Shown here in pieces: positions 29,708 to 40,900 of a stretch of DNA of 64,000 nt. The notes under the pieces are model-generated. The model did no database searches. It worked only from the letters and a program-made list of their open reading frames with translations, and was not told the origin of the DNA. Position 1 is the stretch's first letter, and each line of letters starts with the position of its first letter. Made by a program: the position numbers and the translations under genes. Source of the stretch: Caecitellus pseudoparvulus (lineage: Eukaryota; Bigyra: Bicosoecida); the NCBI GenBank assembly GCA_965644315.1, contig CBFFRQ010000067.1, positions 186,001 to 250,000 of the forward strand, given 5' to 3'.

Positions 29708-31129
29708 ATGGTGTACATAACACAGGATGAGGAAGGAAGGGTTTTGTTCTCTCTCATGCTCGCGTGTGCCAGCGTTGCTGCATTGGGAGGGAGCCTGTAC
29801 TGCTTCGTGGAGTGCGTTTCCCTTGCGTTGCGCAAGTCACTGGCCCGCAAACGGCAGCGGCAACGATCGCTCGCAGGGCTGAGCGGCAACTTGGCACACC
29901 ACTTTATGATCCTCGAGAAACATCAGTGCAGGTGACTTGTCTGGCGCTCGATAGGCGCACTGCAAGACGCGGCACCGTGCAGCCTGCGATGCTTGCAGGA
30001 GTGGGAGACGGTGTATCGGCCTCAGATGGCCTCCATGGCTGGATCTGCCACACTTGGGGGGCTTAATATCAGCGTCGAGCTGAAGCAAGTGGAAGGCAGG
30101 TCCCTGCTGCCCGTTTCTGGGATCGACTTTGACTACCTCCATGCAGAGGCCCAGCTGTCCGACAGCGGCTGCAGCCAAAGCTGCTTACTGAGCGCCCACG
30201 AGGCGCAGACGACACTCGTAAACGTGACCGTTTTCACCGACAGCACCGTGGTCGCGTCAAACGGGCGCAACCGATCTCTAGTTGCCTCCACACTGCGCCT
30301 GCCACCGTTCCCCCTACTGCAACGCACCGACAGCGCCGCCATCCGCACAGAAGCGGCATGCCACGCCGCGGGTGGGCTGTGGTGGAGAAACACGACGCGG
30401 TGCAAGTTGTATCACCTTGCAACTGCCGTGTGCGCACAGGTCCGCGCCCGGGGCTCAGCGCAGCAGGCCGCTTGGGTCCTGCACCGTCGCACGACGGGCT
30501 TGCATTCGTTCGGCTGCATTGCCTCGGGCGGAAAGTGGACAGCGACACCCTTCTACGAGCAGCTGCGCGTGGACTCGAGCCCCTCAAACTTCACACCCAC
30601 TCCAGAGCACCCCTTCCAGCACCCGCTGAATGTGAGCGGCCTGGCAGTCGTCCTGCACAGCTGGCGCGACCCGTCCATCGTGCAGCAGTTGCCGTCTCCA
30701 GGACTGGGCGAACACTTGACGCACGATGAGCTCTTGACACTGGGGGGCATCATCCTCCTTGTGTCCGTCGCTTTCGCTGTGCGGCCGGCGCTGACGCTGG
30801 CTTGGCTGCGGCGCAAGCACCTGGAGGAACGCAGCCTGCCTGCGCCGTTCTCCAGTCCAGTGCCAGGGCAAACGCCGTCACAACATGCGCGGGGCACCGG
30901 CGAAGAGCCCTCCAGAGGCACCCTTGGGGCGCCAGTGCACCTCCCTGCTCGCCACGTCTTCACGTCTCCTCAAGACAGCGGCATTGAGTTGCCGGGCTTC
31001 ACACTGGACGAGTGGAGGGACGGAACTGAGCCAGAGCCAGCTCAGCTACACAGTGCCAGGCGCGGGACTGGCCAGGGCAAAGACTTGGAGGGAGTGCGCG
31101 TTTCGCTTTCAGAGCTAAAGGAAGATTGA
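29708..31129 (+). CDS. Unrecognised two-TM membrane protein with Cys-containing loop
   Basis: Exons 29708-29931 and 29983-31129 join in phase (AG|C) to 456 residues. An N-terminal helix (VLFSLMLACASVAALGG, near residues 13-30) and a C-terminal helix (LGGIILLVSVAFAVRPAL) flank a ~230-residue loop. The loop has several Cys and several N-x-S/T sites (NIS, NVT, NRS, NTT, NVS), which fits a lumenal or extracellular domain. The tail after the second helix is hydrophilic and basic to acidic, probably cytosolic. I recognise no family. The ATG at 29708 was chosen for its context (ATCATGG); an in-frame ATG at 29579 would add 43 basic residues. The 51-nt intron is among the shortest in the window. Confidence 0.68.
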
Positions 31130-31310
31130 ATTTAGACAAAGTGGAGTAACTTTGGGCCACGCTCATCTACTTTTACCAGTGATCACACTGCCAGAGGTTC
31201 CTCGGAAACACTGCCAAACGAACAAATCACAAACCCTTTCAAACACCTCCACCCATTGCTTTCACCCCAACTGCAATCCTACGAATCCATTCTTTTGCGC
31301 ACTTCCAACC

Positions 31311-32385
31311 ATGGCTAGCGTGACTCGCCGCGCTTCACGGGGCGTGTGGGCCGCCTTCCGGGCGGCCACGCCAGCCAGCACAATGGCCGGCCTTCGGACC
31401 CGCGCGGCCCGCATGCAGTGCGTAGAGAAGCAGAGGGCGCTGCCTTGGACCGCATTAACACGGAACGATACCCCTGAAATCCTCTTTCTGCAGGCCTGTG
31501 CTTGCTGCCGCAGGGGCTGTGGGCGCCATGGCGCTGTTGGGTGTGTTGGCGTGGTGCGGAATCTGCAGGCACGGCCCACCACGTCACGTTCCCGCCCCTC
31601 GCGCCACAGGCTCTGTCGCGGCGGAACCATCAGAGAAAACGCTGTATGACTTCTCCCTCCCAGCTGGTCCAGGCGAGCCAGACATCCAGCTCGCGTCCTT
31701 GAAGCCGTACGACGTGGTGCTCGTGGTGAACACTGCTTCTGAGTGGTAAGCCGCCACGCCGCCGAGCCGTTCGCGCAGCCTGCTTGCAGTTGCCGCGTCC
31801 TCCCCACGCGCAGCGGTCTGACCGACATTAATTTCAAAGAGTTGCAGCAGTTGCAGGACAAGTTCGCCAGTGCGTAGCGTGCCGCCCGGCCTGCTTCGCT
31901 TCCTTGGCTCGCTCCACGTCAGCCCGCTGCTGCCGACTGCGCAGAAGACAGCTTCACAGTGCTGGCCGTGCCGTGCAACCAGTTCGGGGGACAGGAGCCC
32001 AAGAGCCACGTCCAGATCGTGGAGTTCGCGCAGGACAAGTACGGCGCCACGTTCCCCATCACCGGCAAGGTTGACGTGAACGGGGAGAAGGAGCACCCGC
32101 TGTTCACGTGGCTCAAGACGGAGCAGAGCTCCATGCTGGGCCTGTGGAATGACGTCAAGTGGAACTTCGCGTGCGTGCCGCTGGCTGCCGCCTTCCGTGC
32201 TGCCTGCCCTTGCCTGCACTGGAGCTGCCCGCGCGCCGTTCCGCAGAAAGTTCCTGGTCGTCAACGGCAAGCCAGTGCACCGTTACGCTCCCACGACACG
32301 CCCAGCGGACATCGCCTTGGACATCGAAGACGCGCTGCAGAAGGCCAAGGAGGCCAAGGGTGCGGGCAAGAGCCAGGAGCGGTGA
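31311..32385 (+). CDS. Glutathione peroxidase-like thiol peroxidase (Cys type)
   Basis: Exons 31311-31417, 31494-31745, 31814-31869, 31945-32170 and 32247-32385 join in phase to 259 residues. After the joins the family motifs read NTASECGLT (peroxidatic Cys), LAVPCNQFGGQEP (Gln of the active site and a second Cys) and KWNFAKFLV (Trp and Asn). These enzymes reduce hydrogen peroxide or lipid hydroperoxides with thioredoxin or glutathione. The active residue is Cys (TGC), not selenocysteine. Its codon is split by the second intron (TG|C). The N-terminus (MASVTRRASRGVWAAFR, then a hydrophobic AGAVGAMALLGVLAW) suggests organellar import or a membrane anchor. The stop is only 37 nt from that of the opposing gene. 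Confidence 0.92.
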
Positions 32386-32422
32386 ATGCATGTGAATTTC
32401 TGGCTCCCCGGGCAGTGTCCCG

Positions 32423-34355
32423 TTATGCGGCGTCAGGACGCACCTTAGACAGCCGCGCCACGTGCACAGCGACGGCATGGGAGCCCTGGGCGGCACCAAG
32501 GGCAGCCACCCACACCAGAGGAGTGGTCAGCGTGGCGTCGAGGTCTAGGGTCGGGTGGAGCACTGCCGCCCATGCGGAAATGCCGCCCAACGCAAGCGCC
32601 CAAATGACCAGTGAGCGCCCGCTGCCAGAGGAGAAGGCGTGGCGCGTGGACAGCAAGCCGACGCTCGCGCACTGTGCAAGGAGTGCACAGGGCCAGCAGG
32701 CACATCCTCCGCACGCAGCTCCAGTTCTTCGATGTCGGAGGGCGTTTCGCGCCGCCTGTGTGACGGCCCACACTGACGTGGCGAGGTAGACACACAGCAG
32801 CGTCATGGGCAAGATGAGCGTGTACCAGGTGGAGAGGCCGTGTGGATCAGGGAGGGATGCATGGCCGGAGCATGTATCAGCGCTTCCTGGTGCGTTGCAG
32901 GCGTGGTTGTGGCTGGCTCTGGCAACCGCCGCCAACGTGCCGACGACAATAGGGGCGGTGTCGACTCCCGTGCGCAGACCTAGGAGCAGGGGCGGCGTGG
33001 AGTTCGTGGGGTGGCTGGGTAGGGCGTGCGTGGCGCTGGCCCACAGAGACGGGAGAGTGCCGCTGAGGCCGAAAGTGGCCACAGCCGAGTCAGCGGTTCG
33101 CAGCGCCCACAGGAGCAGGGTGAGGGCTGTGGCTGACGCCTTCCACACAAAGGAGTGCGTGGAGGCGAGTGCAGCAGCCAATTTCCGCAGGGCAGCTGCT
33201 GCGTTGAGGGCAGTGACTCGGCGCCACGTCGCCTCGCCTGGCAGGCAAGCCAGCACGAGCAGTGTCACCAGGCCAGTGTACTGTGACGCTGCAGCGGCAG
33301 TGACCCAGAGGGCAGCTGCAGCGATTCCTCGAGCATGTGCCATGCTGCGTTGCCGCCAGGCAGAAATGTCCACCAGGCTCCGCACCGCCAGCACAATCGC
33401 CGGCAACGCAGCAGACACGGCCAGCACCCCTGGAACAGACCAGGCTGGCACGGTGTGCATCTCAGACCCCACTGGGAGGATGAAAGTCAACTGATCGGCA
33501 CACGCATACACCATGCACGCGCCAACTGCGACTATGGCGGTGGCAGGCAACACGCCCGCGCCATGCACGAAGACGAAACGCAGCAGTGTGAGCACCAGCG
33601 CCAGCAGCACAGAGACAGGCAGAGCCAGTCCATACAGCGTCTCTCGTCTGCCCGCCCACTGCCCAAAGGGTGTGTCTGCCGGTGGCGCCAGGGTTGCCGG
33701 GTGCAGGAGGGAGGTTGACACCGTCACCGTCGCCTGCACATCGTGCAGCACTTTGGCCACGGCAAGCATGGTGAGGGTCACCATGCCCACGCCAGCCACA
33801 GACACGGCCGTGGTGGATGCCTCTGTGGCCAGGGCAGGCAGCGCGCGACACAGCACCGTGCAGAGGCCAGACTTGGAACCTGCCCCAGCCTCAACGCCAG
33901 GCATGGCCCCGGCGACTGCTGCGTCGCGTCCAGAGGCGGCACTGTTGATGTAGACATCCACGAGGTGTTGCAAGCGCCGGTTTTCTCGAGTGAGCTTGTC
34001 GATGTCCCCCAGAAGGCGGCTTTCAACCTGTGGTGCGGGGGAGACGGTGCGGGCCTGGGCGCGGAAATTGCTCCACCACGCTGTCACATACCTCTGTCTT
34101 TGACGGGGCCTCGGTGGCTGAGCGCGCCGGACGGGCCTGGGACTGTGCCTGCGCGAGGGCATGCAACAGCTCATCCCTTTCCCGTGTGATGTCTTCGAGG
34201 CTGCTCAACAGCATACGCTGGGAGCGCAGTATGGCTGCGTGTGGGCTGCGGGAGGTGTCTCCCCCCCACGAGGCGCCACTGCCGCCCCCCCCAAGATGAA
34301 AGGAACGTTCATCCGGAACCTCTCGACGACCCGACGCATGGGGCGTGTGCTCCAT
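32423..34355 (-). CDS. Unrecognised polytopic membrane protein with N-terminal coiled coil
   Basis: Exons 34355-34092 and 34027-32423 (intron GTATGT...CACAG, 64 nt) give 622 residues. The first ~120 residues are hydrophilic with a likely coiled coil (LEDITRERDELLHALAQAQ; DIDKLTRENRRLQHLVDVY). The remainder is a run of roughly a dozen hydrophobic helices, such as VAGVGMVTLTMLAVAKVL, LPVSVLLALVLTLLRFVF and LVIWALALGGISAWAAVL. A loop with several Cys (NHACNAPGSADTCSGH) sits around residue 450, and a second Cys cluster (ACGGCACWPC) follows a later helix. I recognise no transporter signature. Its start is 253 nt from the divergent GOT1 start, so the two may share regulatory sequence. Confidence 0.68.
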
Positions 34356-34608
34356 GCCCTCTCTGCCCTGCACTAGCCCACCCGCCCCTCGCCGCTGCGC
34401 CCAGCCAGCCGTTGCAGGCCCGCTGCGTGCCAAGTCTGCATACAAGCAGCCGTGCATTTACAGCAAAAGAATAGCCTCAAAAATGTAACCGCGCACGATG
34501 TGCATACCCTCAACGCACTGTAAACTTGTGCAGCATCCACTGCAGCCCCCTGTGCTGGCCCGCCGTTCGGGCGCGTGCCAGGAAACGCACGCGAAACGCA
34601 ACGCCAAC

Positions 34609-35111
34609 ATGTTCACACTGACAGATAACCGGAAGATCGGCATCATGCTGACCAGTTTGGGCCTCTTTTTCATGGTGCTGGGAGTCATGTTGTTCTTCGA
34701 CAGCGGCCTCATCGCCATTGGTGCGTGCAGGCGGCCCCGTTCACGTGGCAGGGGAGCGAACCAACGCGCCTGTCAAGCACAGGCGACATTCTCTTCCTCG
34801 CGAGCTTTCCCTTCCTGGTCGGGGTGCAGAAGTCCGTGCAGTTGTTCAATCCGTTCGCCAAGGGCAACAGCATGCGCGGCATCGCTGCCTTCTTCGTGGG
34901 CGTGGTGCTGGTGCTGCTCAAGTGGGGGCTCGTGGGCATGTTGCTGCAGGCGGCGGGGCTCGTGGACATGTTCGGCACCTTCTTCTGGCGCATCGTGGAT
35001 TTCCTGCGCGGCATGCCCTATGTCAGCACTGTGCTCAACTTTCCCGGTATCAAGCAGGTGGTGGACCTGCTGGCCAACGCATCCGCCAAGCCCCTGGAGA
35101 GCAAAGTGTGA
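34609..35111 (+). CDS. GOT1: Golgi transport protein GOT1
   Basis: Exons 34609-34720 and 34783-35111 (intron GTGCGT...CACAG, 62 nt) give 146 residues, close to the usual ~140. It starts MFTLTDNRKIGIMLTSLG, matching the family's conserved 'LTD-QKIG-GLT--G' opening, and continues FFDSGLIAIGDILFL across the splice. Four hydrophobic helices follow in the expected arrangement, and the end LNFPGIKQVVDLL matches the GOT1 C-terminal motif. GOT1 is a tetraspan membrane protein of the early Golgi/COPII vesicles that supports ER-Golgi and intra-Golgi transport. The divergent neighbour is an unknown polytopic membrane protein; the convergent one is the GH35 enzyme, 96 nt away stop to stop. Confidence 0.93.
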
Positions 35112-35207
35112 CGGGCGAGCGACCAGTCGCCGTGAGGTGGTTGCAGGGCCGCGGTCGGGCCTCGGCGTTAATCTCCCGCGCAGGGGTCCCAGGGACATTG
35201 AAAAACG

Positions 35208-37685
35208 TCACATTTTGCAGCTGTCGATCTCGTACGGCTGGGGGGGCGCGGGGGGGCCGCCTGCATGCAAGCTGGACACCACCACCGCCACATCGGACAA
35301 ACTCACGCCGCCCTGCACGTCCACCACCACCAGCGTGTTTGGCGGGCCATCTGGCGCATGCAAGGCGTCCAGAGGGACGTGGTACAGGCGCTGGGTGAGC
35401 AGGCCAGACCCGTCGTTGCGCAGCACTGACCAGAATGTACCCATGTCCACTCCGTTCACGTACCACACGCCGCGGCGGAACCCTGACAAATCCACCGCAA
35501 CAGAGAACGGAGTGCCGGCCACCGCACCATCGGGGCGGCTTGGCGTGCTGAAGGTCGTGCGGAACCACGTCAGGGGCTGCGACGTGCCGTCTGCAGGCGG
35601 GGGGCCCCATGGCAGAGTCGCAGGTTGTGCGGAATTTGACGAGGCAGCACTTTGTCCGACCAGCCCCTTGCGCTGCGTCCAGGGGCCCAGCAGTGTGCCC
35701 CCGAGCGGGAAGGAAGCGTCACTAATGCCTGTGCTCTGCTTGCCGGCTCCTGACGGGAAGAAGTTGTTGTAGCCCAGGCTCTGGGAGAGAATAGTCAGGC
35801 GTGCCGTGCCGGGAGCGGATGCCGGGCTTGAAGGACAGGGGATGGTGTAGGTCTTGGTGCTGCCGTCGTGTGTGGCGTCGGCCGCCACCCCCACAACGCT
35901 GCCGTTCAGCCACGCAGTGAGTCCGACGCTGCTCCAGGCAGAGACGGTCAGCGGGAAGCCTTCCGATGCTAGCGGCAGAGCCACGTCGACGTCGTACAGC
36001 ATGAAGGCGTTGAACGCCGCATCGCCCAACTGCACGCTGGCGTTGCCTTGCTCAAGGGGTGTGGACGACGTCACATTGGGCAGGGGGGGACCGCCCAGGA
36101 CAGGCTCTTGCCAGGCCTGCCAGGCGCCGAGGCAGTCTGGACATGGCGAGCTGACCCGGTGTGTTGCGGGTGTTGCAACGTCGGCAGTGTCAAACAGGAC
36201 ATTTCCTGAGGCCTCGTCCACCACCAGCACGCTCTGGGGCTGCATGGGGTACTTGCGTCCGCCGTACAACACGTACAGCTCCCCGCCCATGAACTGGTTC
36301 TCCAAGAACACCACGCCCCCGTGGCCCTGTTCAGATGGGTACCGCCAGCCCAGCTGCTGTGTTCCGTTCACGAACGCCTTTCCGTCAAAGTACGGCACTG
36401 TGAACTGCTTCCCGGTCTGGGCAGGGGCTGCCAGCAGCACTGGCGCAATGTGCGCAAGGGTGCTGTGCATGGCAGTGAAGTGGGCAGCCTTGGTGGGGTG
36501 TGGGAGCAGGTCTGGGCAGAGGGGCGCGTCCAGGCTGTACGCATTGGTAATGCCGGCGCCTGCCCAGTGCCCGACGTTGTTCCCGCCGGTCCACATGTAG
36601 TAGTTGACGTGGGAGCCGCCGCGTGCAAACCAGCGCAAGGTGTGGTACGCTTGCAGAGCGGGGGGCACGCCCCACCTGTAGTTGGTGGGCAAGGCTGGGG
36701 ACTCGCCCCAAAGTTGAAACCCGCCCTCATCCTCGGTCCACAGGGGGGGCTGGCTGACACCGATGGCGCCAGACTGGCCATGGCTCTCGATGAAGTCCAC
36801 GCAGTCGAAGCCGTTGCAGGTGTTGATGGTGAGGGGGCTGGAGTTGCCGTTGCACATGAGGATGGGCACCCACACGCCCGCTGACGTCAGCGTGGCATTG
36901 GCCATGCGCCCACACCAGTCCACGTACGCCATGTCGTCGCCGTGCAGCTCGTTCTCCACCTGCACCATGACGATGGGCCCACCCTGTGCGGCGAAGAACG
37001 GCCGCGCAACGTCCACCACCCGCTGGAACCAGCCTTGCATGGCTGCTTGCCAGGGCCCCTCAGAACTCCGCAGGCGCATGCCTGGCTTCAGGCCCAGCCA
37101 CACCGGCACACCACCGTACGTCCACTCAGCGCAGACGTATGGACCGATGCGCAGGTTGACGAAGCTGGGAATGAGGGCGGGGGTCCGGGGCGTGTGAAGG
37201 TGCGGAGGATGAGGCAGAGCACCACACTTGAGCCTCACAGTCCGTGGGACGCAGCCTTTTCCAGGAACAGGGTGAAGTTCCCGCGGCCCTCCCAGTTAAA
37301 AGTGCCCTCCACAGGCTCATGGAAGTTCCAGAACGTGTACCTGCAGTGTGCGGCGGCGCCGTGAGGGCCGAGTCGGCGTGGTGGGCAAGTGCACTGCACA
37401 TGGTTGCCACACGCACACCTCCACCATGTTCAGCCCCGACGCCACCATGTTGGCAAAGACCACGTCCCACTCTTGTACACTCAGCCGAGGCGGGTGCACA
37501 GACCCGCTGAGGAACAGCGAAGGCTGCCCATTCAGCGTGATGGCGCGTGGCGAAAAGTCAACGGTAAATGGCTGGCCCGAGAAGTCCTTGTAGGCAGGGA
37601 AGAAGCTGCTGCCAGCTGCAGCAGTGGACACCGCTGCCAGCACAATGCTGAGCGCTGCGGCGCTCCTTGTGCCTGTGGCTGCCAT
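35208..37685 (-). CDS. Beta-galactosidase, glycoside hydrolase family 35
   Basis: Exons 37685-37417, 37340-37239 and 37164-35208 join in phase to 775 residues. An N-terminal signal peptide is clear (AALSIVLAAVSTAAAGSSFF). Family motifs follow: VEVYTFWNFHEPVEG (across intron 1), LRIGPYVCAEWTYGGVPVWL (from intron 2), IVMVQVENELHG with the general acid/base Glu, and PLWTEDEGGFQLWG with the nucleophile Glu. The C-terminal half is beta-sandwich-like, ending near GFRRGVWYVNGVDMGTFW, the conserved 'G-R-W-VNG--LGRYW' patch of the family. The enzyme releases beta-galactose from glycans in the secretory, vacuolar or extracellular space. N-glycosylation sites are present (NAT, NSS, NVT, NAS, NGS). The overall layout resembles plant-type GH35 rather than short bacterial forms. 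Confidence 0.93.
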
Positions 37686-37991
37686 TGTGGATGGGGCTGG
37701 GCGATTCAGCTGCCGGGCGCCGGGACCGCAATCCTCGCCTCTTCTCTGCACTTTGGAGGTACTCGGGAACACCACTGAAGCACAGGGGGCATGGTGAACG
37801 CGAAGGAAGTGATACTTTTCATTTTGAAGTGGGGTCACTGCTTCTCTGTCTCACCGCGGTCTCGCCAGGGGCGGACACGGGTCTCGCCAGGGGCGGACAC
37901 GGGTCTGCTGCTTTGGGCGAAGTGGTTGGCTTGCATTGCGGAGGCAGTCAATGACCTCTGGTGCGCAGTTTTCAGACTCACAGCGAAAAGC
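37686..37991. other. Intergenic spacer with a 22-bp tandem duplication
   Basis: 306 bp between two minus-strand genes: upstream region of the GH35 gene and 3' flank of nothing else (the next minus-strand gene ends at 37992). A 22-bp unit beginning CTCGCCAGGGGCGGACACGG is exactly duplicated at 37861-37882 and 37883-37904. No other feature is seen. Confidence 0.7.
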
Positions 37992-40900
37992 TCACTTCCA
38001 AGCTTCAATTTGCAACGGTGACATGACCACTCTCGTGCTCTTCTCCTCGGGCTTGGCCGCCGCCGTGGGTTTAGGGGCTGCCGCCGTTGGAGCTTGGGCT
38101 GCAGAGGTGAACCAGCCCATGCGCCGCCCCACGAGAATCACCGCGGCAATGAGGGCCAGGAAGAGAACACTGCCAACAGCGATTCCAGCGGTTCCACCGG
38201 CAGACAAGCTTGTGGAGGCTGGCTTGGCACTGCCGCCAGAGGCCGGTGGAGCCTCTGATGCACTTGGGGACACAGTGCCGGTTGCAGAGTGAGAGGGTGT
38301 GGAGGTTGGGGAAGAGGTGGAGGAAGGCGGGGGCTGGGAAGAGGTGGGGGACGAGTGAGAACTTGCTGAGGGTGAGCTGGAAGGGGATCTGGATGCAAGA
38401 GGTGAGGCGCCGGTGCTGCGGCTGGGGTCCGCAGTGGGTGACACGCTGGGCGACACCGAGGCAGATGGTGTGGAGCCCTCAGTCGGGGACACGCTGGGCG
38501 ACACCGATGCAGATGGTGTGGAGCCCTCAGTCGGGGACACGCTGGGCGACACCGATGCAGATGGTGTGGAGCCCTCAGTGGGTGAGACGCTGGGCGACAC
38601 CGAGGCAGATGGTGTGGAGCCCTCAGTGGGCGACACGCTGGGCGACACCGAGGCAGATGGTGTGGAGCCCTCAGTCGGGGACACGCTGGGCGACACCGAG
38701 GCAGATGGTGTGGAGCCCTCAGTGGGCGACACGCTGGGCGACACCGATGCAGATGGTGTGGAGCCCTCAGTTGGTGACACGCTGGGCGACACCGATGCAG
38801 ATGGTGTGGAGCCCTCAGTCGGCGACACGCTGGGCGACACCGAGGCAGATGGTGTGGAGCCCTCAGTCGGGGACACGCTGGGCGACACCGAGGCAGATGG
38901 TGTGGAGCCCTCAGTGGGCGACACGCTGGGCGACACCGAGGCAGATGGTGTGGAGCCCTCAGTTGGTGACACGCTGGGCGACACCGATGCAGATGGTGTG
39001 GAGCCCTCAGTCGGGGACACGCTGGGCGACACCGAGGCAGATGGTGTGGAGCCCTCAGTCGGGGACACGCTGGGCGACACCGAGGCAGATGGTGTGGAGC
39101 CCTCAGTCGGGGACACGCTGGGCGACACCGAGGCAGATGGTGTGGAGCCCTCAGTCGGGGACACGCTGGGCGACACCGAGGCAGATGGTGTGGAGCCCTC
39201 AGTCGGGGACACGCTGGGCGACACCGAGGCAGATGGTGTGGAGCCCTCAGTCGGGGACACGCTGGGCGACACCGATGCAGATGGTGTGGAGCCCTCAGTC
39301 GGGGACACGCTGGGCGACACCGAGGCAGATGGTGTGGAGCCCTCAGTGGGCGACACGCTGGGCGACACCGATGCAGATGGTGTGGAGCCCTCAGTGGGTG
39401 AGACGCTGGGCGACACCGATGCAGATGGTGTGGCCGATGACGTCGGCGATGGTGATGGTGTGGGCGATGTGGTTGCTAGCGGCGCCGGCACCGTCCCCAT
39501 CACATCAGTCAGTCCCACACCCGCTGTTACGATTCCGTCCCCATCACCACCCTCCACACGCGCAAGACAATCCAACCACGCCCCATGCTCCACCTCACCA
39601 CTGCATGGAGCGTCGCCCCGAACTGCCACAGACTGAGACGCGTTCGCAGGGCCCACCTCCACACGCATGCGGCACGTGCCATGCCAGACGGGCGAACCCA
39701 GACGCTCCGTCAAGACATACTGCACCTTCGACGCTCGGCCCCGCAGCACCATACAAGCAGGCCTGCCGCCTCCACATGCACTGTGCAACACCCGCTCAGA
39801 CAATGGCACACCCTGACCGGCGCCTGTGTACCAGGCCTGCAGCGTGTCCCTGATGGTCTGCAGGTACGCTTGTGGCGCGGCCGGACTGCACGCCCCCTCC
39901 GTCAAGCGCACCTGCACGTACGGCAAGAGCGACCACACAGTGGTGGCACCAGGCGTTAACCAGCTCAAACAAGACGCCGCATCCGCACATGCTGCCGGCG
40001 CAACCTGCACACCCCCCGCCCACGGCAAGCCCAACCCACTCCCCGACAGGGACGGCAGCTCCACACCTGGCACCTTGGCCACCCAGTGGCTGGAGCGGAA
40101 GGTCACCCCCGGCACACTGCCGATCGTGCTCGTAGACGTCGTGCCGCTCGTCATGCTCGCGCTGTCGTCCACAGCCTGCCTGTTGGGGTACAGCACGAGG
40201 CCCTCGTCGTCGTCGCCCAGGGCGTCCGTCACAGCAGACACCACCCGGTCGCAGATGGTGCCCGCCCGACTCCAGAAGAAGCCTGCCACCTGACACAGCA
40301 GCGACTTCGCCTCCCGCAGCGCAGGGCTTCCCGGCAGCTCCGCCACATGCACACCTCGCAACAAGGGGAAGCTGTCGCCGTCCACTCGCACCTGCGCCGA
40401 CGCCAACATGCTCCCGTACGACAACCACTTCACCCACGCCTGCACATCGCCAGGCAGCCCAGATGCTGGAAACGTACCCACACGACTCTGGCCATGTGTA
40501 GCTGCTGAGAGATTCACCGACGCGCCCCCCTGCGTCCACAGCTCAAGCACAGACGCCCCCCCGGCACTGACGTTGGGCAGCAGCGACACACCAGTCTGGC
40601 CGCGGGCTGCACCCGAGTCCGACACACCCAGCACGAGCTCCCCTGCGAGCTGCAGCGGCTGCTGCGTCACAGTCTGTGTGCTGGGCAACAGCGCCCGCAC
40701 CTCCACTTGCAACGCGCCCGCTCGACTCCACCTCGACGCAGCCTCCCGTGCAAGCTGCAACAAGGCCTTGCGCGACACGCTGGTGGAGCCTGCGATGCCC
40801 CAGCTCACGCTCGGCAGCAGGCCCTCCGCCAACGGGCGCATCGCAGACCCTGCATCAGGCACGAACACCGTGCCACTCACGCCCACTTGCTGCGGACACG

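Noticed and set aside
31741-31820. Selenocysteine at the glutathione peroxidase active site
   Set aside because: The spliced codon is TGC (Cys); there is no in-frame TGA.
38437-39444. Possible CRISPR array
   Set aside because: Repeats are contiguous, coding and lack unique spacers; the DNA is eukaryotic nuclear.
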